Assembly (NCBI GenBank): GCA_963731745.1
Contig: CAVSWT010000009.1
Location: forward strand, 62,001 to 126,000
DNA: 64,000 nucleotides
Origin: CAVSWT01 sp963731745
GTDB lineage: Bacteria > Bacteroidota > Ignavibacteria > Ignavibacteriales > Ignavibacteriaceae
Direction: 5' to 3'
The notes beneath the pieces are model-generated. The model did not search any database. It was not told where the DNA came from and worked only from the letters and a program-made list of their open reading frames with translations. The translations under genes were made by a program, and so were the position numbers. Shown in pieces: positions 37,616-46,583 of the stretch. How positions within the stretch are numbered: position 1 is the first letter of the stretch; each line of letters starts with the position of its first letter.

Positions 37616-38257
37616 TTAATTTTTAAAATAATATTTTCCGCCGACTGTAAAATTAACTCCGCCAAAATTGCTTCTATAATAAACTATATCTTTCCGAATA
37701 AAATTATACTGAGCTTCTCCAAATACAGAAACATGACTATCTTCAAAAGTTTTTTCAAGACTGGTTCCGGCGAAGTATCCGTATAAACCCTCATTGTCCA
37801 AATTTTCAATCATTTTTCCGGTTTGAAGCGAAACTTTTTGGTTAACCAATGAGTAAGTCAACCCGCCTGACATTCCAAATCTGAGTTCTCTGGAAATTTG
37901 AATTCCATATTGAAGTCCGGCATTAAAAATAAGCTGTGAAAAAGCAACATTGGCAGCAGTCAATTGATTTACAATGCTGATATCATTATCAACATAAGTT
38001 AAATAATCGTAAGCTGTAAAGTTTGGTTTAGACGCATAAGTCAGTTTACTATAAAATGAAATGGCTTTATAGATTGGGAATCCAAATCCTGCTCCAAGTG
38101 CAGCATGAAACGATTGATCTTTATAGTTAACTCTGGCGGCTGAATTTGAAATTGAAAGACTTCCGGAGAAATATGGCGAGTTATGATTTTCCGATTGGGC
38201 CATCAACAAAGTTGATGATAAAAATAGGATCAGCGGTAATGCTTTAAGATAATTCAT
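37616..38257 (-). CDS. Small outer-membrane beta-barrel-like protein
   Basis: 213 residues with a signal peptide (near STLLMAQS). Alternating hydrophobic strands rich in Tyr, Gly and Asn (SFHAALGAGFGFPIYKAI, LQYGIQISRELRFGMSGG, FGEAQYNFIRKD) and the end VGGKYYFKN fit an eight-stranded OmpA/OmpX-like barrel. There is no specific family match and no enzyme motif. It is upstream of the ABC exporter genes on the same strand, with a 160-base gap. Confidence 0.65.
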   Translation of the reverse strand: MNYLKALPLILFLSSTLLMAQSENHNSPYFSGSLSISNSAARVNYKDQSFHAALGAGFGFPIYKAISFYSKLTYASKPNFTAYDYLTYVDNDISIVNQLTAANVAFSQLIFNAGLQYGIQISRELRFGMSGGLTYSLVNQKVSLQTGKMIENLDNEGLYGYFAGTSLEKTFEDSHVSVFGEAQYNFIRKDIVYYRSNFGGVNFTVGGKYYFKN

Positions 38258-38343
38258 ACTTTACTCCATTCACATATTTATTCAATTGTAAAAGGTGAAT
38301 AAGAATAATTTTTCAGCAGTTAATTCATAAAACCTATTTGAAG

Positions 38344-38553
38344 CTATTTGTTTTCTTCAATATGCTTCATGATTCTTTTGAAATATGCAGCTTTCTGGCG
38401 ATCGTTATTAAGGAAATTAATTTTGAACCTGCTAACAATTTGTTTCAGAGTAATATCACCCTGAGTTTTATGCTGCTTTCTTCTATCCACATAATCTTTA
38501 ATTATTCTAATTTGATCTTCACGAGGCTTATTTGTCAAATTAATCTTTGGCAT
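38344..38553 (-). CDS. Small basic hypothetical protein
   Basis: 69 residues, strongly charged (NLTNKPREDQIRIIKDYVDRR, then KINFLNNDRQKAAYFKRI), predicted helical and cytosolic, with no signal peptide. The composition looks like a real protein. It might bind nucleic acid but no family is recognised. The 254 bases upstream (38554-38807) are AT-rich with no recognised element. Confidence 0.5.
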   Translation of the reverse strand: MPKINLTNKPREDQIRIIKDYVDRRKQHKTQGDITLKQIVSRFKINFLNNDRQKAAYFKRIMKHIEENK

Positions 38554-38807
38554 ACAATTACTTTTGGAAATTGGGGATTGTTAAGTTATAATTTAATTAT
38601 TAGTGTTCCCTAAAATTCTTAATCACAAATGGAATTGTCAAGTAATTAACAATATTTTTTTACTTTCGGAAAAAAACATTGGGAAATTACAAAAGTAAAG
38701 CACAAATGAAAACTAATCTATTAAACTAATCTATTTATAAATCAAATATAACTTTTATTCGAACACCAAAAAATAGTAAAATCATATTATTACGCAAATA
38801 TCCTTCA

Positions 38808-39677
38808 CTACTTTATTCTTATTTCCGAAATTACCGGCATGTGGTCAGAAGGATAATGCCCGTAAAATGTGTCGCCAACAATGCCATGGAGATAAACATC
38901 AATTTTATTATTAACGAAAATATAATCGATAATATAACCAGGCTTAACATTTTTGCCGAAATCATTAAAGCTAATGTTTGAACCATAAACTCCAAATTTT
39001 GAAATTGCCCGAGAATCATAAAAAATTTGATTCATCTTACTTGTATCTGTCATGGTTTGATAAGGCTGAGAATGTGGTACAGCATTAAAATCACCAGAAA
39101 TAATAATTGGAAAATTCATTAATTCTGCTGCTTTATTATGAAGGAGTTTAGCGCTGTTAACTCTTGCCAATTCTCCCATATGATCAAAATGAGTATTAAA
39201 ATAATAAAATGTTTTTCCTGAATTTTTATCTTTAAATTTACCCCATGTAGAAATTCTTGGAAGCGCTGCATCCCATCCTTTTGAGGGTACATTTGGAGTT
39301 GGAGACAACCAAAATGTTGAATCTTCTAATAATTCAAATCTATCTTTTTTATAGAGGATAGCGGAAAACTCGCCCGCCATTTTTCCATCATCTCTGCCGA
39401 CACCAATCCATTTATACTCAGGCAAAAGCTCAGTTAAATCATTAAGCTGATTAATAAGCGCTTCCTGAACCCCGATCAAATCAGCATGATGAAATCTTAT
39501 CATGCTTGCAACCATTTGCTTTCTTTTACTCCAGGCGTTTATTCCATCTATTTTTTCATCTCCGGCATACCTTATATTATATGTCATCACAATCATATTT
39601 GAATCACAATTACTTTTTTTGAAAGCTAAAATTGAACTTGCATAACACACAAAAAATAGAATTATTATTGATTTCAT
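38808..39677 (-). CDS. Secreted endonuclease/exonuclease/phosphatase-family protein
   Basis: About 289 residues from the ATG at 39677, which opens a signal peptide (MKSIIILFFVCYASSILA); the longer frame to 39719 has no such start. MTYNIRYAGDEKIDG, IGVQEALINQL, FNTHFDHMGELAR, IISGDFNAVPHSQPY, DYIFVNNKI and SDHMPVISEI are the metal-binding and catalytic motifs of the EEP superfamily. Secreted members often accompany glycan genes in Bacteroidota. The substrate (phosphodiester, nucleic acid or lipid) is not readable. It follows the GH2 gene by about 38 bases. Confidence 0.85.
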   Translation of the reverse strand: MKSIIILFFVCYASSILAFKKSNCDSNMIVMTYNIRYAGDEKIDGINAWSKRKQMVASMIRFHHADLIGVQEALINQLNDLTELLPEYKWIGVGRDDGKMAGEFSAILYKKDRFELLEDSTFWLSPTPNVPSKGWDAALPRISTWGKFKDKNSGKTFYYFNTHFDHMGELARVNSAKLLHNKAAELMNFPIIISGDFNAVPHSQPYQTMTDTSKMNQIFYDSRAISKFGVYGSNISFNDFGKNVKPGYIIDYIFVNNKIDVYLHGIVGDTFYGHYPSDHMPVISEIRIK

Positions 39678-39715
39678 AATGTTAAATTTATTTATATAAA
39701 TATTTGATTCGAATT

Positions 39716-42322
39716 TCAATAAATTTTTCTGAATGAAATACCATTGATTAAAGTATTGCCTTCTAATTTTTCAAAATTAATTTTTATTCCCGTTCCATCT
39801 TTAACTAAAATTTGTGAAGATAATTCTGTGGGACTGTAATTTTCAGCTTTCTCTGCTGGATTAAAACGTTCAAAAATTGTTTGGTTATTAATTTTAATGT
39901 TGAAAATTCTTTTAATGTCATTCTTATTTTCTATTTCACAGAACTTTAAACGAACTTCATATAACCCATCCGGCAAATCAAATTGGTAAAACGAAACACT
40001 GTCATTTGCAGACTGGAATAACGGTTCTTCTACTGTTCCGTATATTCTATGATGCGAGTTTATTTTATTGCCGTTCGAATAACCCCAGCTGCCAGACTTA
40101 TATTCTTTATCAGATTCCCATACTAATCCGCTTTGGTCAATAAAACTAGATGTACCTCCGCAATTTACTGCAATCTGTCTTCCATCTGAATTTTTGGATT
40201 CAAATAAGAAAGTTCTATCGTCATAGTTAATAATTGCTTTATCCAATATTTCAATGCTGCCTTGAAACGCTTTGGCAATAAGTGAATTTTTGCCATCGTG
40301 CAAAATACCATTAAAATTAATTGTGAAGTTTTTTGGATTAAATATTCCTAAAGTTTTATTATTCAAAAATATTTCAACATCGTTAAGATTTGTATAAACT
40401 TTAAAATTTTGTTTTCTATCTTCGGGACGGCTGCCGGCTCTGTTTAAGTAATCTAAAACCGCTAAATGAAGCACGGGTTCTTTTGAAGAACTTGCCTTAT
40501 AATAATATGAAATATCTTTCGGAGTTCGATCAAAATAATAAATTCCTTTTTGATTTATATTCGGTTTAGTGTCATCTCGAAATTTCGAACCAAAATCAAA
40601 TTGATTCCATAATATACTTCCGCTTAAAAATTCTCTTTCGCGTATTTGTGAAAAAATATCTTCATGTAAGTTCTGCTGATATTCCGTACTGAAATCAAAT
40701 GCTTTTGGATTGCGTGAATGTATTCGTTCATCACTTCCGCCGCCATATTCGCTAATAATAATAGGAGTGTTGGGATGACTATTATGAAATTTGTCAACAA
40801 AATTGCCGAATGTTTTAAAATCATTATAATACCAGCCGAAATATAAATTCATTCCAATAACATCCGGAATATTTTCATATCCATCTGCATTTTCAATTTC
40901 TCCGGAAAAATTTGCTGTTACCGTAGCTCTGGTTGAATCTTCTTTTTTGGCAACATCATTTAATGCTTTTTCAAGCTCTGTAATTTTATTAAAATAACCT
41001 TCAGGCAATTCTTTTGGAGGCCTTAAACGAATTTCATTCATGTATCCCCACAAAAAAATGGATGGATGGTTAAAATGCTGCCTAATCATTTCCACCAGCA
41101 TATTTTTACAATTATTATTGAATTCATCCGTTAAAGTAATTGTATTAACCACAGGTATTTCTTCCCAAATAATTAATCCAATTTCGTCAGCTGTTTGAAG
41201 AACTGTTGGATCTTGCGGATAGTGAGCTAATCGAAGAAAGTTAAAACCGTTGTCTTTAATTATTTTTAAATCTTTTTGATGCGCCCAATTTGGAAGTGCG
41301 TTTGCAAACTGTGGATAATCCTGATGCCTTGTAGTGCCAATTAATTTTAAATGTTTTCCATTAAGAAAAAAACCTTTCTGAGCATCAAATTTAAACCATC
41401 TTATGCCTAGCGGATTAATAACTTCATCAACTAGAATATTTCCAACATAAATTTCAGTCAGTATTTTGTAAAGATAAGGATCATCCGGTGACCATAGATT
41501 TGGATTATCTATTTCTAAGCTGCTATTAAAATTGCCATATGAATTATTTTTTAAATTTAATTCAGACTCTATGACTTTAATTTCATGATTATCTTTATCC
41601 AGAATTTTGTTAACAACTTTTATTTTTTCTGACTTACTATTTTGATTTACAACTTTTCCACGAATGTTTATTGCAGCTGATTTTAGACTTACTTCGGGAG
41701 TTGTAATAAATATGCCTGAAGATGCATTATCATCTAAGTCGATATGAACGGGATTTACAGCAATAAGCCAAACATCTCTGTATATTCCTCCATAAAAAGT
41801 AAAATCTGCATCAAGCGGTGGGATATTAGAGTTGTACAAATTATCAACTTTAACTGCAATTATATTTTTTTCTGAAAAATCCACCTCATTTGTTATGTCA
41901 AAAGTAAAAGCAGTGTAGCCTCCTATATGCTTCCCAACCGATTTTCCATTTATAAAAACTTCTGCTGTAATATTAGCGCCTTCAAAATATAAATATATTT
42001 TTTTCCCTTTTAGGTCTTCACTTATATTAAAGGATTTTCTGTACCAGCCGATTCCTCTTCTATAATAAGTAGAGTCGCTAAAAGCATCTATTGAATTCCA
42101 GGTGTGAGGAATATTTATTGATTCCCAATTTGTATCGTTAACATTTTTAAGTTCAGCATTTTGATAATTTTCATTATAAAATTTCCAATTGTCGTCTAAA
42201 GAAATCTTAATTCGCGGGTTTAGCTTTGCGGTTAATTCTTTGGCTGTGCTTTGTGAAAAAGAATTGGTTGTTATAATTACCATTAAAATTAGTATAAACA
42301 ATATCTTAATCTGGAATTTCAA
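39716..42322 (-). CDS. GH2 beta-glycosidase with C-terminal malectin domain
   Basis: About 868 residues. TTG at 42322 is chosen because AAGGAGGG lies 8 bases upstream and it opens the signal peptide MKFQIKILFILILMVIITT; the frame upstream begins only with another TTG at 42355. Sugar-binding jelly roll (YRRGIGWYRKSF, YLYFEGANITAEVFINGK), Ig-like domain, then barrel with acid/base Glu430 in LWGYMNEIR and nucleophile Glu525 in IIISEYGGGSDE. A malectin-like domain fills ~705-868 (IAVNCGGTSSF, YEVRLKFCEIEN). The group includes beta-galactosidases, glucuronidases and mannosidases; which one is not resolved. It lies between the GH31 and EEP genes. Confidence 0.9.
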   Translation of the reverse strand: MKFQIKILFILILMVIITTNSFSQSTAKELTAKLNPRIKISLDDNWKFYNENYQNAELKNVNDTNWESINIPHTWNSIDAFSDSTYYRRGIGWYRKSFNISEDLKGKKIYLYFEGANITAEVFINGKSVGKHIGGYTAFTFDITNEVDFSEKNIIAVKVDNLYNSNIPPLDADFTFYGGIYRDVWLIAVNPVHIDLDDNASSGIFITTPEVSLKSAAINIRGKVVNQNSKSEKIKVVNKILDKDNHEIKVIESELNLKNNSYGNFNSSLEIDNPNLWSPDDPYLYKILTEIYVGNILVDEVINPLGIRWFKFDAQKGFFLNGKHLKLIGTTRHQDYPQFANALPNWAHQKDLKIIKDNGFNFLRLAHYPQDPTVLQTADEIGLIIWEEIPVVNTITLTDEFNNNCKNMLVEMIRQHFNHPSIFLWGYMNEIRLRPPKELPEGYFNKITELEKALNDVAKKEDSTRATVTANFSGEIENADGYENIPDVIGMNLYFGWYYNDFKTFGNFVDKFHNSHPNTPIIISEYGGGSDERIHSRNPKAFDFSTEYQQNLHEDIFSQIREREFLSGSILWNQFDFGSKFRDDTKPNINQKGIYYFDRTPKDISYYYKASSSKEPVLHLAVLDYLNRAGSRPEDRKQNFKVYTNLNDVEIFLNNKTLGIFNPKNFTINFNGILHDGKNSLIAKAFQGSIEILDKAIINYDDRTFLFESKNSDGRQIAVNCGGTSSFIDQSGLVWESDKEYKSGSWGYSNGNKINSHHRIYGTVEEPLFQSANDSVSFYQFDLPDGLYEVRLKFCEIENKNDIKRIFNIKINNQTIFERFNPAEKAENYSPTELSSQILVKDGTGIKINFEKLEGNTLINGISFRKIY

Positions 42323-42413
42323 AAGTGTTCCCTCCTTTTTAAAACATCCAAGCAAGCAATCAAATAAGAGCTTTGATAATTAATAACAAAAATAATTCTT
42401 TTTACTAATGTAA

Positions 42414-44975
42414 TTAATAATCAGTAACTTCGGCATCTTTTATCTGCATTAAGCATTGCTGTTTAACTTTTGAATCTAATTCAATTTCTTCAAAAATCTT
42501 TTTTACTTCCAAAACATTAGTATTAAACTTTTTGATTTCATTAATAGCATTTTTTGGCTCAAGAGTTATTCGCCTTCCAGTTTGGGCTGAAGAAATGATT
42601 ACAGAATAATTCTCCCCAACCGGTTTTGAATAAAAAAGTTCTTTCACTTTTTTCATTCTAGAAAGCTTGCCGGCAAATCCGTTTATTAAATCCTGAGATT
42701 CGCCAGGAAATTGTGAAACTTCAATTTTAACTTGTTGATTAGTGAAGAAATCCGGTGTGATAAAAGAAACTTCAAGCTTATCACCATCATAATTATAATT
42801 CAACACGTTACCGTTACATAGTATTTTTTCGGGAGGCAGAATCCCGGGCAAAATAATTTTATACGATCTTTTATTAATCATTCCTTCAAAACTTCCTTTA
42901 ATAGGAAAAATATTTATTGATTGAGTTCCATTAACAGTCTGCTGCAATATTTTTGTACGGGTGAACTGATCGTTTTGATAACCTAATCCTTCACTATTAT
43001 CTTCATAATAATTTACTGAACCGGAGTCACCGTGAAATATAGTCAGCACTAATGGATTGCTTTGGCCATCGATACTATTTGAATCAAGCTGCATCGGCAG
43101 TATGGAACCGGCTTTTACATAAACTGGAATTTCTTCAAGTGAAAAATTCCTTTCTACTATTGCTGGACCTTTTAACTTGGTTCCGGTGAACCATTCAATC
43201 CATTCACCTTCAGGCAGCCATATCTTTGTTTTGGCAAACAGACTTGTTGAATCGATTGGAGATGCAATTGGCGCTACTAAAATATTGTCGCCAAACATAA
43301 ATTCATTTTTGAAAGTATAAGCTTCTTCACTTTCAGGATTATCATAATACATTGGCCTGCAAAGTGAAATTCCATTGTCATAAGCTTCTCTTGCAGAAGT
43401 ATAAATGTAAGGAATAAGTGAGTATCGAAGCAGATAAGTATCTCTCATTATATTAAAATACTCAAACGGATATCCCCAGATACGTCTTTCGGCTAAAGGA
43501 TTTTTTGATGCATGAGTTCGAAGGATTGGACTGAATGCACCAAATTGTACCCATCTTGTATAAAGTTCAGGTTCTACATAACCCGGCATATGGCCTCCAA
43601 TATCGTGGCTCCAATATCCAAATCCCACATTTGAAGCTGTGGAAGTAAAGTATGGTTGAAATGCAAGTGACTCCCACATTGAATAAGTATCGCCGGAAAA
43701 TCCAATTTGATAACGATGATTTCCCAAACCACCCCACCTATGAAAAAGAAGGGGACGTTTTCCTTGTCTTGCCATATCTGTAAAGAAAACATAATTTAAC
43801 CACCATGTGGGTGTAACTCCTGGAATTGGAGTTGTATGCCATTGCTGCCAATCCAGCCACCAAAAGTCAACTCCCATTTTTTCCAAAGGATGAATAACTA
43901 GATTAAAATAATTTGCAGCAAATTTCTTATTGGTGATGTCGAATGGAATATATTTTTTAGTAGAAGGATCAACGCCCATTGCCTTAGCCATCTCTTCATA
44001 TTGAACTTCATGAGGTTGAATTCCGGATGCTGGATGCAAATTTAAAGTTACTTTTAATCCCTTACTCTTAGTCCAATCCAAAAAAGTTTTTGGTTCAGGA
44101 AAATAATCTTTATTCCAAGTATAGCCGGTCCAGCCGATAGTTTGATCCGCTTGATCTAATTTTTTCCTTTCCCATTTGCCTTCCTGTGTCCGATGCCAAT
44201 CCATATCAATTACCAAAACATCGAGTGGAATTTTAAAAGTGTTAAATTGATTCACTAAATTTTTTAATTCTTCATCAGTATAGTTCCAATAACGCGACCA
44301 CCAAATACCAAATGCAAATTTAGGCGGCAGAGGAATTTTTCCTGCAACCCGTGTAAAATCGTAAAGCTCTTTTTTATAATCGTGCCCATAACCAAAAAAA
44401 TACCAATCCTGCCGTTCACCTTCGGGTCGAACCATTACCCAATTCCATTCTGCATCATCAAATAGCGGCCTTTGTGAATCATCAATAAGTGTCCATCCGC
44501 TTCTTGACAATAATCCTGAATCAAGTGGAGTGCTTCCTTTTACTCCATCAAGAGTTCTTATAGTTCCAAGTAAATTTGCGGTATCCTGCATGCCTGGATG
44601 CCAGGTTACGCCGGTATCATTTAAATTAAATTTGATTTGAAGATTATCTGAACTAAAAGCGCCAGAATTAATTTTATACTTCAAATCTAATTTTTTAGTT
44701 TTAATCTCCAGCCAGCCATTTTCATTTTTAGTTTGAAATTCCGGAACAGGCAAATTTCGATTCAGAAAGACAAATGATTTATGATCCTCAAAAGTTTTAT
44801 CAGCTGCCCATTCCATCCTAATTAATTGCGGAGTTAAAATTGTGAATCTGACATCATTATTTATTACCATTGCTTTTGGATTAGCCTTTGGATTATGGGT
44901 TTGAGATTGAGTGATGGATGTGAAGGTTATTAATAAAACGATAATATGAATAGTTGATAAAAAATGATATTTCAT
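42414..44975 (-). CDS. GH31 family alpha-glycosidase
   Basis: 853 residues with a signal peptide (near SITQSQ). N-terminal beta-sandwich with WYFFGYGHDY, then barrel with FGIWWSRYWNYTDEEL, LVIDMDWH (~254-261), nucleophile Asp375 in WWLDWQQW, and acid/base Asp429 in GFSGDTYSMW. SHDIGGHM and a C-terminal DUF5110-like region follow. GH31 enzymes remove alpha-glucosyl, alpha-xylosyl or alpha-galactosyl residues. Which one cannot be assigned here. The ~60 residues at the C-terminus are Lys/Glu-rich. Presence beside GH2 and a sulfatase suggests a branched, decorated polysaccharide as target. Confidence 0.9.
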   Translation of the reverse strand: MKYHFLSTIHIIVLLITFTSITQSQTHNPKANPKAMVINNDVRFTILTPQLIRMEWAADKTFEDHKSFVFLNRNLPVPEFQTKNENGWLEIKTKKLDLKYKINSGAFSSDNLQIKFNLNDTGVTWHPGMQDTANLLGTIRTLDGVKGSTPLDSGLLSRSGWTLIDDSQRPLFDDAEWNWVMVRPEGERQDWYFFGYGHDYKKELYDFTRVAGKIPLPPKFAFGIWWSRYWNYTDEELKNLVNQFNTFKIPLDVLVIDMDWHRTQEGKWERKKLDQADQTIGWTGYTWNKDYFPEPKTFLDWTKSKGLKVTLNLHPASGIQPHEVQYEEMAKAMGVDPSTKKYIPFDITNKKFAANYFNLVIHPLEKMGVDFWWLDWQQWHTTPIPGVTPTWWLNYVFFTDMARQGKRPLLFHRWGGLGNHRYQIGFSGDTYSMWESLAFQPYFTSTASNVGFGYWSHDIGGHMPGYVEPELYTRWVQFGAFSPILRTHASKNPLAERRIWGYPFEYFNIMRDTYLLRYSLIPYIYTSAREAYDNGISLCRPMYYDNPESEEAYTFKNEFMFGDNILVAPIASPIDSTSLFAKTKIWLPEGEWIEWFTGTKLKGPAIVERNFSLEEIPVYVKAGSILPMQLDSNSIDGQSNPLVLTIFHGDSGSVNYYEDNSEGLGYQNDQFTRTKILQQTVNGTQSINIFPIKGSFEGMINKRSYKIILPGILPPEKILCNGNVLNYNYDGDKLEVSFITPDFFTNQQVKIEVSQFPGESQDLINGFAGKLSRMKKVKELFYSKPVGENYSVIISSAQTGRRITLEPKNAINEIKKFNTNVLEVKKIFEEIELDSKVKQQCLMQIKDAEVTDY

Positions 44976-45032
44976 AAAATTTTTTTTTAGTGATAAAATT
45001 TTTGCGATTTAGTTTGTGAAAAATTAATTTAC

Positions 45033-46559
45033 TTAATCTTCAAATATAACATTGCCCTTTCGTTTATTTGCTTGCCAATTAGTTACTCTTTTTACTGGAA
45101 TCTTATCAGAGTTATTCTCTTTCAGCCAATCGAATATTTGTTTTGTAAAATCATTTATTAAGTCCTGGTATTCAGGGAGATTAATTAAATTGTGCATTTC
45201 ATGCGGATCATTTTTGAGGTCATAAAGTTCATCAGTATCCCAAATACCGTAGTACGTCATATATTTATATTGATCGGTTCTGATTCCGAAAACCGTTGGC
45301 GTATGCGGGAAAGGCCTTTCCCAATAGTATTCATAAATAAATGATTGTCTCCAATCGGATTTTTCATTTTTAAGCAGAGGGAGAAATGAAGTGCCGTCCA
45401 TATCTTCTGGTTTTTTCATTCCGGCCAGCTCTAGAATAGTCGGGGCAAAATCTACATTCAAAATCATTTCAGGAATCTTTTGCCCTGGTTTTAAAAATCC
45501 CGGGGCATAAATTAAATGGGGCATCCTAATCGATTCTTCATACATTTGCCTTTTATCAATTAGCCCATGTTCTCCCATTGTAAATCCTTGATCGGTAGTA
45601 TAAAAAACCATAGTTGAATTGCTTAAATCTTGTTTCTCTAAATTATCTAACACTTTTCCAATTCCTTCATCCAACGCGAGAAGAGTTTCACAATACCGTC
45701 TATAAAAAGTATCAAAATCAATTTCTCCTTGATAAAGATAATCTACACCATGCCAACCATATCTTTGGGCGTGAACCCACAATGGTTTGCCCTCATAATT
45801 CTGCCGAGTATTTGCCATACTTTCCGGGTATTCAATTTTCACATTATCATATAATCCCAAATGCCTTTTTGCCGGTTCAAACATTGCATGCACTGCTTTA
45901 TGTGAGAGATATAAAAAGAATGGTTTATCTCTTTTTTTATTTATCCATTCAATGGCATATTCAGTCAATAAATCCGTGACATATCCCTCCCGTTTAACAT
46001 GCTTTCCATCGATATTAAATTCAGGATCATAATAAACTCCCTGTCCTTTGAAGCTTATCCATTTGTCAAAACCTTTGCGTGGTTCGTCAGATTCATTTCC
46101 CATGTGCCATTTGCCGATAAATGCGGTCTCATAACCAAGCTTCTGTAAATATTCAGGAAAATATGTATTGTTTTTTGGCTCGGGTGCATCATTATCAATA
46201 ACTCCATGTTTGCTGGAATATTGTCCTGTTAAAATAGAAGCTCTGCTGGGCGAACAAAGTGATGTAGTTACAAAAGTATTTTCACAGTGAACACCTTCCT
46301 TTGCCATTTTATCAAGAGCCGGTGTTTTTAAGAAAGAGGGTTTTCCCATAAATCCCATAAAATCAAATCGATGGTCATCACTCAAAATAAAAATAATATT
46401 TCGTTGTTCTGCACCTGGTATTTTTTTTATCTCAAATTCAGTTTGCTCTTCAAGATTAATGTTTTTTGATGCGAAAGAATTTATTAATGGAAGAGCTGCT
46501 GTACCAGCTCCTAAGGTTGAAATAAATTTTCTTCTTGAGTACTCTTTTTTATTTTTCAT
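45033..46559 (-). CDS. Tat-exported type I sulfatase
   Basis: 508 residues. SRRKFISTLGAGTAALPL is a twin-arginine signal. The formylglycine motif is CSPSRAS with Cys102. Metal-binding ILSDDHRFD (59-67) and SLCSPSRASILTGQ are followed by GYETAFIGKWHMGNES and FYTTDQGFTMGEHGLIDKRQ. Activity needs conversion of Cys102 by a formylglycine-generating enzyme or an anaerobic maturase, neither of which is in the window. It likely removes sulfate from a glycan in the periplasm. It lies between the GH31 gene and the CBM-SGNH-GH3 fusion on the same strand. Confidence 0.92.
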   Translation of the reverse strand: MKNKKEYSRRKFISTLGAGTAALPLINSFASKNINLEEQTEFEIKKIPGAEQRNIIFILSDDHRFDFMGFMGKPSFLKTPALDKMAKEGVHCENTFVTTSLCSPSRASILTGQYSSKHGVIDNDAPEPKNNTYFPEYLQKLGYETAFIGKWHMGNESDEPRKGFDKWISFKGQGVYYDPEFNIDGKHVKREGYVTDLLTEYAIEWINKKRDKPFFLYLSHKAVHAMFEPAKRHLGLYDNVKIEYPESMANTRQNYEGKPLWVHAQRYGWHGVDYLYQGEIDFDTFYRRYCETLLALDEGIGKVLDNLEKQDLSNSTMVFYTTDQGFTMGEHGLIDKRQMYEESIRMPHLIYAPGFLKPGQKIPEMILNVDFAPTILELAGMKKPEDMDGTSFLPLLKNEKSDWRQSFIYEYYWERPFPHTPTVFGIRTDQYKYMTYYGIWDTDELYDLKNDPHEMHNLINLPEYQDLINDFTKQIFDWLKENNSDKIPVKRVTNWQANKRKGNVIFED

Positions 46560-46583
46560 TAGAACCTCTAAAAATTTAATAGA

